This document shows positions 27,776 through 36,749 of a stretch of DNA of 64,000 nt, in pieces (the stretch's first letter is position 1; each line of letters starts with the position of its first letter). This DNA is from CAVQCX01 sp963711095. Lineage in GTDB: Bacteria; Pseudomonadota; Gammaproteobacteria; Chromatiales; Chromatiaceae. The stretch covers positions 1 to 64,000 of the forward strand of contig CAVQCX010000026.1 in the NCBI GenBank assembly GCA_963711095.1, read 5' to 3'. Made by a program: the position numbers and the translations under genes. Under the pieces are notes generated by a model that saw nothing but the letters and a program-made list of their open reading frames with translations, was not told the origin of the DNA and did no database searches.

Positions 27776-28512
27776 AGATCCTTGCGGTTTACAACATCAA
27801 GGGCGGCGTGGGAAAGACCGCCACGGCCGTCAATCTCGCCTACCTCTGGGCCGCGGCGGGCCTTCGAACCCTGGTCTGGGACCTGGACCCCCAGGGGGCG
27901 ACGAGCTTCTACTTCCGCATCAAGCCGAAGGTGAAGGGCGGCGGCGGCAAAATGCTGCGGGGCAAGCGCGACCTCGATGAGCTTGTCAAGGGCACGGATT
28001 TCGACAACCTGGATCTGCTGCCGGCGGATTTCTCCTATCGCCATATGGACTTGGTGCTGGGCGAGACCAAGAAGCCGACCCTGCGCCTGCTCAAGCTGCT
28101 CAGGCCGCTTGCCGAATCCTACGATCGGGTGATTCTGGATTGCCCGCCCAGCATCTCTCTGGTCTCGGAGAACGTGTTTCGGGCGGTCGACGCACTGCTG
28201 GTGCCGACCATCCCCACCACCCTGTCGCTGCGCACCCTGCGCCAGCTGGTGGACTTTCTCAACGGGCACGATCTCGGCTACGTCCCGGTGCTGGTGTTCT
28301 TCTCCATGGTCGATCGGCGAAAGCGCCTGCATCTGGAGACCATGGGGTCGTCCGCGCCGGACGGCGTGCGTTCTCTGGAGGCCTATATCCCTTACGCGAG
28401 CGCGGTCGAGCAGATGGGCCTGCATCGCGCGCCGCTGGCCAGCTACGCCCCGGGCAGCGCCGCGGCGCAGGCGTACGAGAGGCTCTGGCAGGAGGTCGAG
28501 TCGGCGCTCTAG
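27772..28512 (+). CDS. ParA/MinD-family ATPase coupled to the CHAD protein
   Basis: A 246-residue P-loop ATPase with the deviant Walker A motif K10-G-G-V-G-K15-T16, whose signature Lys10 is diagnostic of ParA/MinD. The Walker A' (DLDPQGA) and Walker B (RVILDCPPS) are present. Such ATPases position cargo (chromosomes, carboxysomes, chemoreceptor clusters). There is no ParB homologue beside it; its partner gene is the CHAD protein overlapping at GTGA. A disordered insert rich in Lys and Gly (KPKVKGGGGKMLRGKRD) follows the first strand. The TAG stop lies inside the terminal repeat of the element at 28510-28718, which may have replaced the original C-terminus. Confidence 0.85.
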   Translation: MKILAVYNIKGGVGKTATAVNLAYLWAAAGLRTLVWDLDPQGATSFYFRIKPKVKGGGGKMLRGKRDLDELVKGTDFDNLDLLPADFSYRHMDLVLGETKKPTLRLLKLLRPLAESYDRVILDCPPSISLVSENVFRAVDALLVPTIPTTLSLRTLRQLVDFLNGHDLGYVPVLVFFSMVDRRKRLHLETMGSSAPDGVRSLEAYIPYASAVEQMGLHRAPLASYAPGSAAAQAYERLWQEVESAL

Positions 28513-28718
28513 GAGCCTGTCGGACTTTGGATGTCCTACTGCGGAAAAGCGGATATCGGCCGGATTTCCCGCTCGATCTCGTCAAATAGAGCCGGCTATT
28601 GCATCCTTAGCTCCGTAAACGGCACATCCCTGATGCCACTTCTCTCCTCAATCGAGCGAAAAATCCGTCTCGATCCCGCTCTCCCTCGCTACGGACCCCA
28701 AAGTCCGACAGGCTCCTA
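28510..28718. mobile_element. MITE-like element, family B
   Basis: A 209-base element with perfect 21-base terminal inverted repeats beginning TAGGAGCCTGTCGGACTTTG. A second inner inverted pair (GGATTTCCCGCTCGAT with ATCGAGCGAAAAATCC) extends the symmetry. CTAG is present at both outer edges and may be the target. No transposase is encoded; a 62-codon frame inside has no start signal. A lone end of the same family lies at 49441-49455. Confidence 0.85.
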
Positions 28719-28795
28719 GCCTCCTGCCGCGTTGCTCGATCCGCGCGCGTTGGGGCGCGGGATGCCAGCCCGAGGGGTGGTCCGGGAGCGACCCT

Positions 28796-29170
28796 TCAGT
28801 TGAGCGGCACGGCGAGCCCGCCGTCCCGGTTGGTCGGGTGATAATGCTTGATCTTGCGTTTGATGTTGCGCTGCACCACGATGCCGAGCACCTTCCAGTC
28901 CAACCCGTCGAGGATGATCTCCGGATACAGATCTTTGAGGGCGACCAGCTTCTCGGTGCCGTCGGGCTCACGCACGTAGCGCCGCAGCCAGCGCACGCCT
29001 TCGACCTCGGCGAACACGAAGGCGCCGTTGTAACAGGCGTTCGCGGGGGAGATGATCACGATGCAGCCGTCCGGGAGCTCAGGCTCCATGCTGTCGTCGA
29101 GGACCCGCGCCGCATAGTTCTCGTGCAGCCCGCAGTGCTCGGAGGTGTCGTTGGGGTTGTCTTCGGTCAT
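28796..29170 (-). CDS. S24/LexA-fold protein without a DNA-binding domain
   Basis: A 124-residue protein containing only the S24 serine-peptidase-like fold: the nucleophile motif DDSMEPELPDG (Ser27), then GAFVFAEVEG and the C-terminal LLY-type strand. LexA, UmuD and CI-like proteins use this fold for self-cleavage. The catalytic Lys of the V-K-R-L motif aligns with Arg60 (GVRWLRRY), so cleavage may be lost. There is no helix-turn-helix and no signal peptide. It is divergent from the Atm1-type exporter gene across about 114 bases. Confidence 0.65.
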   Translation of the reverse strand: MTEDNPNDTSEHCGLHENYAARVLDDSMEPELPDGCIVIISPANACYNGAFVFAEVEGVRWLRRYVREPDGTEKLVALKDLYPEIILDGLDWKVLGIVVQRNIKRKIKHYHPTNRDGGLAVPLN

Positions 29171-29284
29171 GCCCACTAACCCGCTTGTCGAGGGGGGATT
29201 GGCCGCGGCGCGGCCCTGGCAATTCAGATAGAATCCGCGCTTCGCGAATTCAATGGTTTCTGTAGCGAGTGCGCGGAATATAGC

Positions 29285-31108
29285 ATGCACCACGCCGCCT
29301 ATACCGAAAAGGTCCACGGCGATCGCCGGGATCTGCACAGCCTGCGCTCGCTGCTGCCTTTTCTCTGGGACTATCGGGGCCGCGCCCTGGTGGCCCTGGG
29401 CACCCTGGTGCTGGCCAAGGTGGCGAACGTCGGTGTCCCCCTGGTCCTGAAGCAGATCGTCGACGCGCTGGAGCGCACCGACCGGGCCGCGCTGGTGCTG
29501 CCGGTGGTACTGCTGCTGGGCTATGGACTGCTGAGGCTGGCCAGCTCGTTGTTCAACGAGCTGCGCGACGCGGTCTTCGCCCGGGTGCGCTACCATGCCA
29601 TGCGGCACCTTTCGACGCAGGTGCTGCGCCATCTCCACGAGCTGTCCCTGCGCTATCACCTGGAGCGCCAGACCGGGGCCATCAGCCGGGATCTGCAGCG
29701 CGGCACCGCCTCGGTGAGCGCGCTGCTCAACTACATGGTGTTCAGCATCCTGCCGATGCTGGTGGAGCTGGTCCTGATCGCTGCCGTGCTTGTCACCCAG
29801 TACGACCGGGTGTTCACCCTGGTGACGCTGGCGGCGATTGCGCTTTATGTGGCCTTCACGCTGGCGGTCACCGAATGGCGGATGGAGTACCGCCACGCCA
29901 TGAACCGACTCGACTCCCAGTCCAACACCCAGGCGTTCGACTCGCTGCTCAACTACGAGACGGTGAAGTACTTCGGCAACGAGCGCCTGGAGCTGGAGCG
30001 CTACGACCGCACCCTCGGGGACTGGGAGGAGGCCGCAGTCAAGAGCCAGACTTCCATGTCCGTGCTCAATTTCGGCCAGGGGGCGATCATCGCGCTGGGG
30101 GTCACAGGCATCATGTTTTTCGCCGCCCAGGGCGTGGTGCAGGGCAGCATGCGCATCGGCGATCTGGTGCTGGTCAATGCCTTCCTGCTCCAGCTGTTCA
30201 TGCCGCTGGGCTTTCTTGGCATCGTATACCGCCAGATCAAGTACTCGCTGGCGGACATGGACCTGGTGCTCAAGCTGCTGGAGCGCGAGCCCGAGGTCAG
30301 GGATCGGCCGGGTGCCCGGGGGCTGCGTTGCGAGGCGGGACGGGTGGAATTTCGCCGAGTGGACTTCGCCTATCAGCCCGAGCGGCGGATTCTCCAGGAC
30401 GTCAGCTTCGTTGTGGAGCCGGGCCGCAAGGTCGCCGTGGTCGGGCACAGTGGGGCAGGCAAGTCCACCCTGGCGCGCCTGCTGTTCCGGTTCTACGACG
30501 TCAGTGACGGCGCCGTTCTTATCGACGGGCAGGACGTGCGCGAGCTCACCCAGGCGAGCCTGCGCGCGGCCATCGGGATCGTTCCCCAGGACACGGTGCT
30601 GTTTAACGAGAGCATCTACTACAACCTGGCCTATGGGCGCCCCGGGGCGAGCCGCGAGGAGATCCAGCGGGCTGCGGCCATGGCGCACATCCGGGCATTC
30701 ATCGAGTCCCTCCCCCAGGGCTACGACACCCTGGTGGGGGAGCGGGGTCTGAAGCTCTCCGGCGGAGAGAAGCAGCGGGTGGCCATCGCGCGGGCGATTC
30801 TCAAGCGCCCGCGCATCCTGGTCTTCGACGAGGCGACCTCGTCCCTCGATTCCGGGACCGAGCAGGCGATCCAGGAGACCCTGCGCGAGGTGGCGGAGTA
30901 CCACACCACGCTGGTGATCGCGCACCGGCTGTCGACCGTGGTGGATGCCGACCTGATCCTGGTGATGGGGCAGGGCAGAATCCTGGAGCGCGGCACGCAC
31001 CGCCAGCTCATCGACCAGGCAGGGCTCTATGCCCGCATGTGGCGGCTCCAGCAGGAGGACGCCCGGGCCGAGGCCGAGGCGCGGGCCAGGGCCGAGGCGG
31101 CCGCGTGA
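29285..31108 (+). CDS. Atm1/ABCB7-type ABC exporter
   Basis: A 607-residue half-transporter: six transmembrane helices (about residues 30-320) followed by an ABC ATPase. Walker A is GHSGAGKST, the signature LSGGEKQR and Walker B ILVFDEATSSLD are intact. The segment LLNYETVKYFGNE is diagnostic of the Atm1/HMT1 group, which exports glutathione-linked or metal-thiol compounds from the cytoplasm. Dimerisation is required. The C-terminus is an Ala/Glu/Arg-rich tail. Its stop overlaps the start of cca at GTGA, so they share a transcript. Confidence 0.88.
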   Translation: MHHAAYTEKVHGDRRDLHSLRSLLPFLWDYRGRALVALGTLVLAKVANVGVPLVLKQIVDALERTDRAALVLPVVLLLGYGLLRLASSLFNELRDAVFARVRYHAMRHLSTQVLRHLHELSLRYHLERQTGAISRDLQRGTASVSALLNYMVFSILPMLVELVLIAAVLVTQYDRVFTLVTLAAIALYVAFTLAVTEWRMEYRHAMNRLDSQSNTQAFDSLLNYETVKYFGNERLELERYDRTLGDWEEAAVKSQTSMSVLNFGQGAIIALGVTGIMFFAAQGVVQGSMRIGDLVLVNAFLLQLFMPLGFLGIVYRQIKYSLADMDLVLKLLEREPEVRDRPGARGLRCEAGRVEFRRVDFAYQPERRILQDVSFVVEPGRKVAVVGHSGAGKSTLARLLFRFYDVSDGAVLIDGQDVRELTQASLRAAIGIVPQDTVLFNESIYYNLAYGRPGASREEIQRAAAMAHIRAFIESLPQGYDTLVGERGLKLSGGEKQRVAIARAILKRPRILVFDEATSSLDSGTEQAIQETLREVAEYHTTLVIAHRLSTVVDADLILVMGQGRILERGTHRQLIDQAGLYARMWRLQQEDARAEAEARARAEAAA

Positions 31109-32257
31109 AGGTCTACCTGGTCGGGGGTGCCGTGCGCGACCGGCTGCTCGGCCTGGCGGTGGGCGAGCGCGACTGGGTGGTGGTTGGGGCCACCGAGGCC
31201 GAGATGCTGCGGGCCGGATTCGTCAAGGTGCCTGCGGAATTCCCGGTTTACCACCATCCCGAGACCGGCGAGGAGCACGCATTGGCCCGGGTCGAGACCA
31301 AGACCGGCCCGGGCCATCGGGGATTCGAGGTCTACGCGGGGCCGGAGATCACCCTCGAGCAGGACCTGCGCCGGCGCGATCTCACCATCAACGCCATGGC
31401 CGAGGATGCCGATGGGCGGCTGATCGACCCGTTTCATGGACGTGCGGATCTGGATGCTGGCCTGCTGCGCCACGTCTCGCCCGCCTTTGATGAGGACCCG
31501 CTGCGCGTGTTGCGCGTTGCCCGCTTCGCGGCGCGGCTGGGGCGCTGGGGCTTTCGGGTGGCCCATGGCACCCACCAGCTGATGCGGTACATGTCGGCCG
31601 GCGTGGATCTCCGGACCCTGCCGGCCGAGCGCGTCTGGCAGGAGCTGGAGAAGGCGCTCGCCGAGGAGCAGCCCTGGCGTTTCGTGGAGGTACTGCACCG
31701 CTGTGGTGCCCTCGGGATCCTGGTACCGGGAGCTCGCCGAGCGCCTCGGGCCTTCCGGCGCTCACCGGGAAGGGCTCGACCCGGCGCCGCTTGCGGCACT
31801 CAAGCGGGTCACCGCTCTGACCGGCGACCCGCGGGCTCGATTCGCCGTGCTGATGCACGACGCCGCAGGTAGCGACCCCGGCGCGATCTGTCGACGACTG
31901 CGCGCCGGCAAGGCATGTTGCGATCTGCTCGGACTCGCAGTCTCCCGGGGGGGGCAGCTGCGCGCGGTGGGCACGGCGGGTGCGGGCGAGGCGGTTGCGC
32001 TGCTCGAGGCCATCCGGGCGTTGCAGAGTCCCCAGGCTCTGGTACAGCTGCTGCAGGTCGGCGCGGCGCTCTGGCCCGAGTCGGTCGTCCCGGCGCGGGG
32101 GCGTCTCGAGCAGGCGCGGCTGGCGGCCGCGGCGGTGCGCGGGGCCGATCTCCGTCAGAGCGGACTGCAAGGGACCGAGCTCGGCCATGCGCTCACCCGG
32201 CGACGCGTGGAGGCGGTTCGCGCCGCCTGGCAGGCCGTTGAAAGGGGCAGGGAATAG
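31105..32257 (+). CDS. cca: tRNA nucleotidyltransferase (CCA-adding), one frameshift
   Basis: Adds or repairs the CCA end of tRNAs. The N-terminal nucleotidyltransferase domain has LVGGAVRDRLLGL and the metal-binding GERDWVVVG, then the NTP-specificity region DLRRRDLTINAMAED and the RVLRVARFAAR segment typical of bacterial class II enzymes. The frame shifts at about 31725 (after ALGILVPG); the second frame continues with the tail domain to 32257. Total of about 384 codons is a little short of E. coli Cca, and the phosphohydrolase HD motif is not obvious. Start is GTG at 31105, overlapping the exporter stop. Confidence 0.88.
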
Positions 32258-32337
32258 GCATAACTTCGCGATAGTGCGCCCCAGCGTGTCCAGACGATGT
32301 CGATGACGCCTGCCCGAGCCAGCCCGCCTGCGCCGCT

Positions 32338-34014
32338 ATGCCTGCCCTGAGCGACCTCGGGCCCGGCGGATCGTCGCCCCGGGGGCCGGTCCGGGGCAGT
32401 GCGGGCCAGCGGCGCCGGCGGGTGGTGCGGATCCTCAAGGCTGCCCGGGTAGCCGTGCCCGTGCTGGTGCTTGTCCTCAGCCTGGTGTTGGTGCTGGTCC
32501 TGGCCGCGCGCCTGCTCAGCGCTGCGCGGGACCCGTCACAGCTCGGCACGGCGATGCTGATGGCTGCGCTGGTCGGGCTGGCCGCCCTGGGGGTAGCCGC
32601 ACAGCGGCTGCGCGAGCGCCTGCTCTCTCCCCTGGTCTCCCTGGAGGATTCGGTGTCGAACGTCTGTCAGGGTGTCCCCGGCGCCGCCTCGACGCTGCCG
32701 GTCGAAAGCGACGGGGTGCTCGCCTCGGTGGCCCGCGACATCGGCAGCCTGAGCGAGGAGCTCACCGAGCTCTATGAGGACATGGATAACCGGGTGGCCC
32801 GCCAGACCCGGCGTCTCGCCCAGAAGACCGCCTCGCTCAAGATCCTTTACGACGTCGCCATCAGCATCAACCAGGCCCAGAACCTCGAGGGCTTGCTGAC
32901 CCGCTTTCTGCGCACCCTAAAGGAGATGATCAACGGCCGTGCGGCCACGGTACGCGTGCGCATGCCCGATGGCCGCATGAGACTGGTCGCCTGTATCGAC
33001 CTGGACAACGAGCTCTCCCTCGAGGAAGACATACTTCCGATCCGGCTCTGCCAGTGCGGCAGGGCGCTGTCCCCGGGCGACGTGCTCTGCGACCAGGATG
33101 CCGTCCAGTGCACCCGGTTGCAGGGCCGGCGCATGTTCGGTCGCGACCAGGTCGAGGTGGTGGAGGTGCCCCTGGCCTACCACGACGATCTGCTCGGGCT
33201 GTACCAGATCTATGTGGCGAAGCCCGGCATCTCCGGGCGCGAGGACGTGATGGAGCTGCTCAGCACCATCGGCAGTCATCTCGGGGTGGCGGTCGCCAAG
33301 CAGCGCTCCGACGCCGAGACTCGCCGGCTGTCCATCATCGAAGAGCGCACGGCCCTGGCACACGAGCTGCACGACTCCCTCGCCCAGACCCTGGCCAGCC
33401 TGCGCTTCCAGGTGCGCATGCTCTGGGAGACCCTGGAGCAGGGGGGCTCGGGGCAGGAGGCCCTGAGCGAGACCTTGCGCATCCGCAACGGGCTCGACGA
33501 GGCCCACACCGAGCTGCGCGCGTTGCTCAACGGCTTTCGCACGCCCCTGGACCGGCGCGGTCTGATCCCCGCGCTGGAACGGCTGGTGACCCGTTTCCGC
33601 CAGGAGACAGGGGTGGCTGCGTTCTGCCAGTGCGATTGCCACCAGGTGATGTTGAGCGCCAGCGAGGAGATGCAGATGGTGCGCATCGTGCAGGAGGCCC
33701 TGGCCAACATCCGCAAGCATGCCCACGCCCACACGGTGCGGGTGCTGCTGCGGTGCAAGCCGGCGGGCCACTACCTCCTGCTGGTCGAGGACGACGGGGT
33801 AGGGCTCGCGGAGGCCGTCCCCCGGGGACGGCCGGGCGAGCACATCGGCCTGTCGATTATGGAAGAGCGCGCGCGGCGCCTGGGCGGGCGCCTGCGCATC
33901 GAGAGCGAGCCCGGGGAGGGCACCCGCGTGGAGGCTTCTGGTTCCGCCCCGGGGATCGCCTGGCCGATGCCCCGGTGGGAGGAGCGCCTCGATGAGGGTG
34001 ATGCTGATCGATGA
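32338..34014 (+). CDS. NarX-like sensor histidine kinase with a Cys-rich sensor domain
   Basis: A 558-residue membrane kinase. Two hydrophobic segments (about 39-60 and 70-88) flank a very short periplasmic loop, so the signal is probably not read outside. A HAMP-like linker and GAF domain (about 165-325) follow, then HisKA_3 with the phosphoacceptor His342 (AHELHDSLAQTLAS) and an HATPase (EALANIRKHAHA, DDGVGL). The GAF domain contains Cys238, Cys240, Cys251 and Cys258, which could bind an iron-sulfur cluster or sense sulfide or redox state (inference). The response regulator gene overlaps its end by 23 bases. Confidence 0.85.
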   Translation: MPALSDLGPGGSSPRGPVRGSAGQRRRRVVRILKAARVAVPVLVLVLSLVLVLVLAARLLSAARDPSQLGTAMLMAALVGLAALGVAAQRLRERLLSPLVSLEDSVSNVCQGVPGAASTLPVESDGVLASVARDIGSLSEELTELYEDMDNRVARQTRRLAQKTASLKILYDVAISINQAQNLEGLLTRFLRTLKEMINGRAATVRVRMPDGRMRLVACIDLDNELSLEEDILPIRLCQCGRALSPGDVLCDQDAVQCTRLQGRRMFGRDQVEVVEVPLAYHDDLLGLYQIYVAKPGISGREDVMELLSTIGSHLGVAVAKQRSDAETRRLSIIEERTALAHELHDSLAQTLASLRFQVRMLWETLEQGGSGQEALSETLRIRNGLDEAHTELRALLNGFRTPLDRRGLIPALERLVTRFRQETGVAAFCQCDCHQVMLSASEEMQMVRIVQEALANIRKHAHAHTVRVLLRCKPAGHYLLLVEDDGVGLAEAVPRGRPGEHIGLSIMEERARRLGGRLRIESEPGEGTRVEASGSAPGIAWPMPRWEERLDEGDADR

Positions 34015-34636
34015 CCACGCCCTGTTTCGGGTCGGCCTGCAGGAGCTGCTGGAGCGGCGCGGCATCGACGTGATTGCCGTGGTCGGCGACTGCCAGGAGG
34101 GTGTGCGCCTGGTGCGGGAGCTGCGTCCGGACGTGGTGCTGCTGGACATGCGCATGCCGGAGATGACCGGGATTCAGGTGCTGCGGCGCCTGCGCGAGAT
34201 CGCCCCGCCCATGGCGGTGGCCATGCTGACCACGAGCCGCGAGGAGAGCGACCTGATCGAATCGCTGCAGAGCGGGGCGCGCGGCTATCTGCTCAAGGAC
34301 ATGGAGCCCGATGAGCTGCTCGATGCCCTCAACCGCATCGTCAAGGGTGAGACCGTGGTCGCCAAGGAGCTCACCGCCGTGCTGGCCAAGGCGGTGCAGG
34401 GCGGCGAGGACCCGGGCCGATCCACGGACGTCTTCTCCGAGCTGACCCCGCGGGAGCGCGAGATCCTCTGCCATCTGGCGGAAGGGCAGAGCAACAAGGT
34501 GATCGCCCGGCACCTGGGTATCTCCGACGGTACCGTTAAGCTGCACGTCAAGGCGATCCTGCGTAAGCTCGATGTCCACTCCAGGGTGGAGGCCGCTGTC
34601 ATCGCCGTGGAGCAGAGCCTTTGCTCGAGGGATTGA
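33992..34636 (+). CDS. NarL/FixJ-type response regulator
   Basis: A 214-residue regulator: receiver domain with the phosphorylated Asp52 (VVLLDMRMPEMTG), then a LuxR-type helix-turn-helix (LTPREREILCHLAEGQSNKVIA, LGISDGTVKLHVKAI). It is the partner of the kinase just upstream, whose gene it overlaps. Targets are unknown, but the adjacent rhodanese gene is a plausible one. Confidence 0.9.
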   Translation: MRVMLIDDHALFRVGLQELLERRGIDVIAVVGDCQEGVRLVRELRPDVVLLDMRMPEMTGIQVLRRLREIAPPMAVAMLTTSREESDLIESLQSGARGYLLKDMEPDELLDALNRIVKGETVVAKELTAVLAKAVQGGEDPGRSTDVFSELTPREREILCHLAEGQSNKVIARHLGISDGTVKLHVKAILRKLDVHSRVEAAVIAVEQSLCSRD

Positions 34637-34718
34637 GAGCAGTCTGGGCGGGGCTCGGGTGCTGCGCTGGCCGGCGCGCTCCCGGACAGGTGGCGCAACA
34701 CCAAGCGGATGCAAGCAG

Positions 34719-35198
34719 ATGAAGAAGTTCCTCCAGCTGATCCAGGATAGCTTGACCGATGTCCGAGAGATCATGCCCTGGGACCTCGAGGCGCGTCTCG
34801 AGGCCAACCCGCACCTGATGATCGTCGACGTGCGGGAGCCTTACGAGTACGAGGTGATGCACATCCCGGGGTCTATCAACGTCCCGCGCGGCATCCTGGA
34901 GTCGGCCTGCGAGTGGGATTACGAGGAGACCGTTCCCGAGCTGGTCAGGGGGCGCGAGCGCGAGACCGTCGTGGTCTGCCGCTCGGGCTACCGCAGCGTA
35001 CTGGCCACCCATGCCATGCAGGTGCTGGGGTACACGGACGTGGCCTCCCTGAAGACAGGGCTGCGCGGTTGGAACGACTACGAGCAGCCCCTGGTCGACA
35101 TCGCCGGCGGCGCCGTCGCGGTGGAGGATGCCGACGAGTATTTCACGCCCAAGCTGCGCGTTGAGCAGCTGCGACCCGACGGGCCCGTTCGCCGCTGA
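34719..35198 (+). CDS. rhodanese-domain sulfurtransferase
   Basis: A 159-residue single rhodanese domain with the persulfide-forming Cys87 in VVVCRSGYRS and the substrate-side DVREPYEYEVMHIPGSINVP. It should carry sulfane sulfur as a cysteine persulfide in the cytoplasm. An extra Cys64 (ESACEWDYEE) is present. The start at the ATG 34719 removes an unrelated N-terminal extension. It lies 82 bases after the two-component genes on the same strand. Confidence 0.85.
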   Translation: MKKFLQLIQDSLTDVREIMPWDLEARLEANPHLMIVDVREPYEYEVMHIPGSINVPRGILESACEWDYEETVPELVRGRERETVVVCRSGYRSVLATHAMQVLGYTDVASLKTGLRGWNDYEQPLVDIAGGAVAVEDADEYFTPKLRVEQLRPDGPVRR

Positions 35199-35247
35199 GG
35201 GGTTTGCCCAGGCGTGCTGATCCCCGCCCCCAATCGGGTACGCTCGA

Positions 35248-36684
35248 TCAAAGGATACCGCCGGGCTCGACCGGGGATGTAGCCCCTTGGCTGGAGTGCT
35301 CCGGCGCCTTGTACCAGCTCAGCTTCTCCTGCAGCTGCACGACCTCGCCGATGATGATCAGGGTCGGGGGCTTGGGCTGAGCCTGCTCGACGATGGCCGG
35401 CAGGCTGGTGAGGGTACCGGTGAATACGCGCTGCAGGTGCGTGGTGCCCTGTTGCACCAGGGCCGCCGGCATTTGCGGTGACACGCCGTGGGCCAGGAGC
35501 TGGCGGCAGATCTCCGGCAGACCGTGCAGGCCCATATAGAAGACCACCGTCTGGCGGGGCTGGGCGAGCTGCGGCCAGTTCAGGTTGATGGTGCCGTCCT
35601 TGAGATGCCCGGTCACGAAGGTGACTGACTGGGCGTAATCCCGGTGCGTCAGTGGGATGCCTGCGTAGGCGGCGCACCCCGAAGCGGCGGTGATGCCGGG
35701 CACGACCTGGAACGGCACGCCTTCCTGCGCCAGGGTGTCGATCTCTTCGCCGCCGCGTCCGAAGATAAACGGGTCCCCGCCCTTGAGCCGCAGCACTCGC
35801 TTGCCCTGCCTGGCGAGCCGCGCGAGCAGGCGATTGATCTCGCCCTGGCGCATGGCGTGATTGTCGCGCTCCTTGCCGACGTAGATGCGCTCGGCGTCCC
35901 GGCGGGTCATGTCCAGGATCGCCTTGGCAACCAGGCGGTCATAGACCACCACGTCCGCCTGTTGCATCAGTCGCAACGCCCGGAAGGTGAGCAGGTCCGG
36001 ATCCCCGGGTCCACCGCCGACCAGGTACACTTCGCCCATGCCCGTGGTGGGCCGTGACTCGGCAAGCTCCTTGGCCAGGATCGCCTCGGCCTCCTGCAGG
36101 TGTCCCGAGAAGACGCGCTCGGCCACGGCGCCCTGCAGCACCCGGTCCCAGAAGCGTCGCCTGTCCGGGGGGTTGGCGAAGCGGATCTTGACCTTGTCGC
36201 GGTAGCGCCGGGTGAGCTCTGCCAACCGGCCGTAGCCGGCCGGAATCAGCGATTCGAGGCGGGTGCGAATGAGACGGGCGAGCACCGGCGATGCCCCCCC
36301 GGTCGATACCGCCGCCACCACCGGGGAGCGGTCGATGATCGAGGGAACGATGAAGCCGCACAGCTCGGGCTGGTCCACGACGTTGACGGGGATGCGTCGC
36401 GCCTCGGCCTCGGCAGCAACGGCTCGGTTGACCGCGGGGTCGTCGGTCGCCGCGATCGCCAGGTGACAATCCTGCAGATCGCTGGGCTGGAAGTCCCGCG
36501 CCAGGTGCTCGAGGTCGCCGCTGTCGCGGATCCCCGCCAGCGCGCGGCCCAGGCGGGGTGCGACCACGCGCACCACCGCCCCAGCGCGGCGCAGCAGATT
36601 GACCTTGCGGGTGGCAATGTCCCCGCCGCCCACGACCAGGCAGGGTTTGCCCTTGACATCGAGAAAGATGGGAAGAAAGTCCAC
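35248..36684 (-). CDS. cysG: siroheme synthase, trifunctional
   Basis: A 478-residue fusion of CysG-B (NAD-dependent precorrin-2 dehydrogenase and ferrochelatase, GKPCLVVGGGDIATRKVNLL) and CysG-A (SAM uroporphyrinogen III methyltransferase, VYLVGGGPGDPDLLT and GDPFIFGRGGEE). It makes siroheme for sulfite and nitrite reductases, and in sulfur oxidisers for reverse dissimilatory sulfite reductase. Full length and unbroken. An inserted MITE-like element starts 66 bases upstream of its ATG. Confidence 0.93.
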   Translation of the reverse strand: MDFLPIFLDVKGKPCLVVGGGDIATRKVNLLRRAGAVVRVVAPRLGRALAGIRDSGDLEHLARDFQPSDLQDCHLAIAATDDPAVNRAVAAEAEARRIPVNVVDQPELCGFIVPSIIDRSPVVAAVSTGGASPVLARLIRTRLESLIPAGYGRLAELTRRYRDKVKIRFANPPDRRRFWDRVLQGAVAERVFSGHLQEAEAILAKELAESRPTTGMGEVYLVGGGPGDPDLLTFRALRLMQQADVVVYDRLVAKAILDMTRRDAERIYVGKERDNHAMRQGEINRLLARLARQGKRVLRLKGGDPFIFGRGGEEIDTLAQEGVPFQVVPGITAASGCAAYAGIPLTHRDYAQSVTFVTGHLKDGTINLNWPQLAQPRQTVVFYMGLHGLPEICRQLLAHGVSPQMPAALVQQGTTHLQRVFTGTLTSLPAIVEQAQPKPPTLIIIGEVVQLQEKLSWYKAPEHSSQGATSPVEPGGIL

Positions 36685-36749
36685 GCTCGCACCTCAGAAT
36701 TGGGACCGCCCGGTGCGCCGGATCGCGACGCATCGGCGGGCAATCTATC

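Noticed and set aside
28531..28719. 62-codon frame inside the family B element
   Set aside because: No start signal and no second full copy to compare, so unlike family A there is no evidence of coding constraint.
28796..31000. 734-codon minus-strand frame antisense to the ABC exporter
   Set aside because: Composition shadow of a high-GC gene; only the last 124 codons (28796-29170), which extend beyond the exporter, look like a protein.
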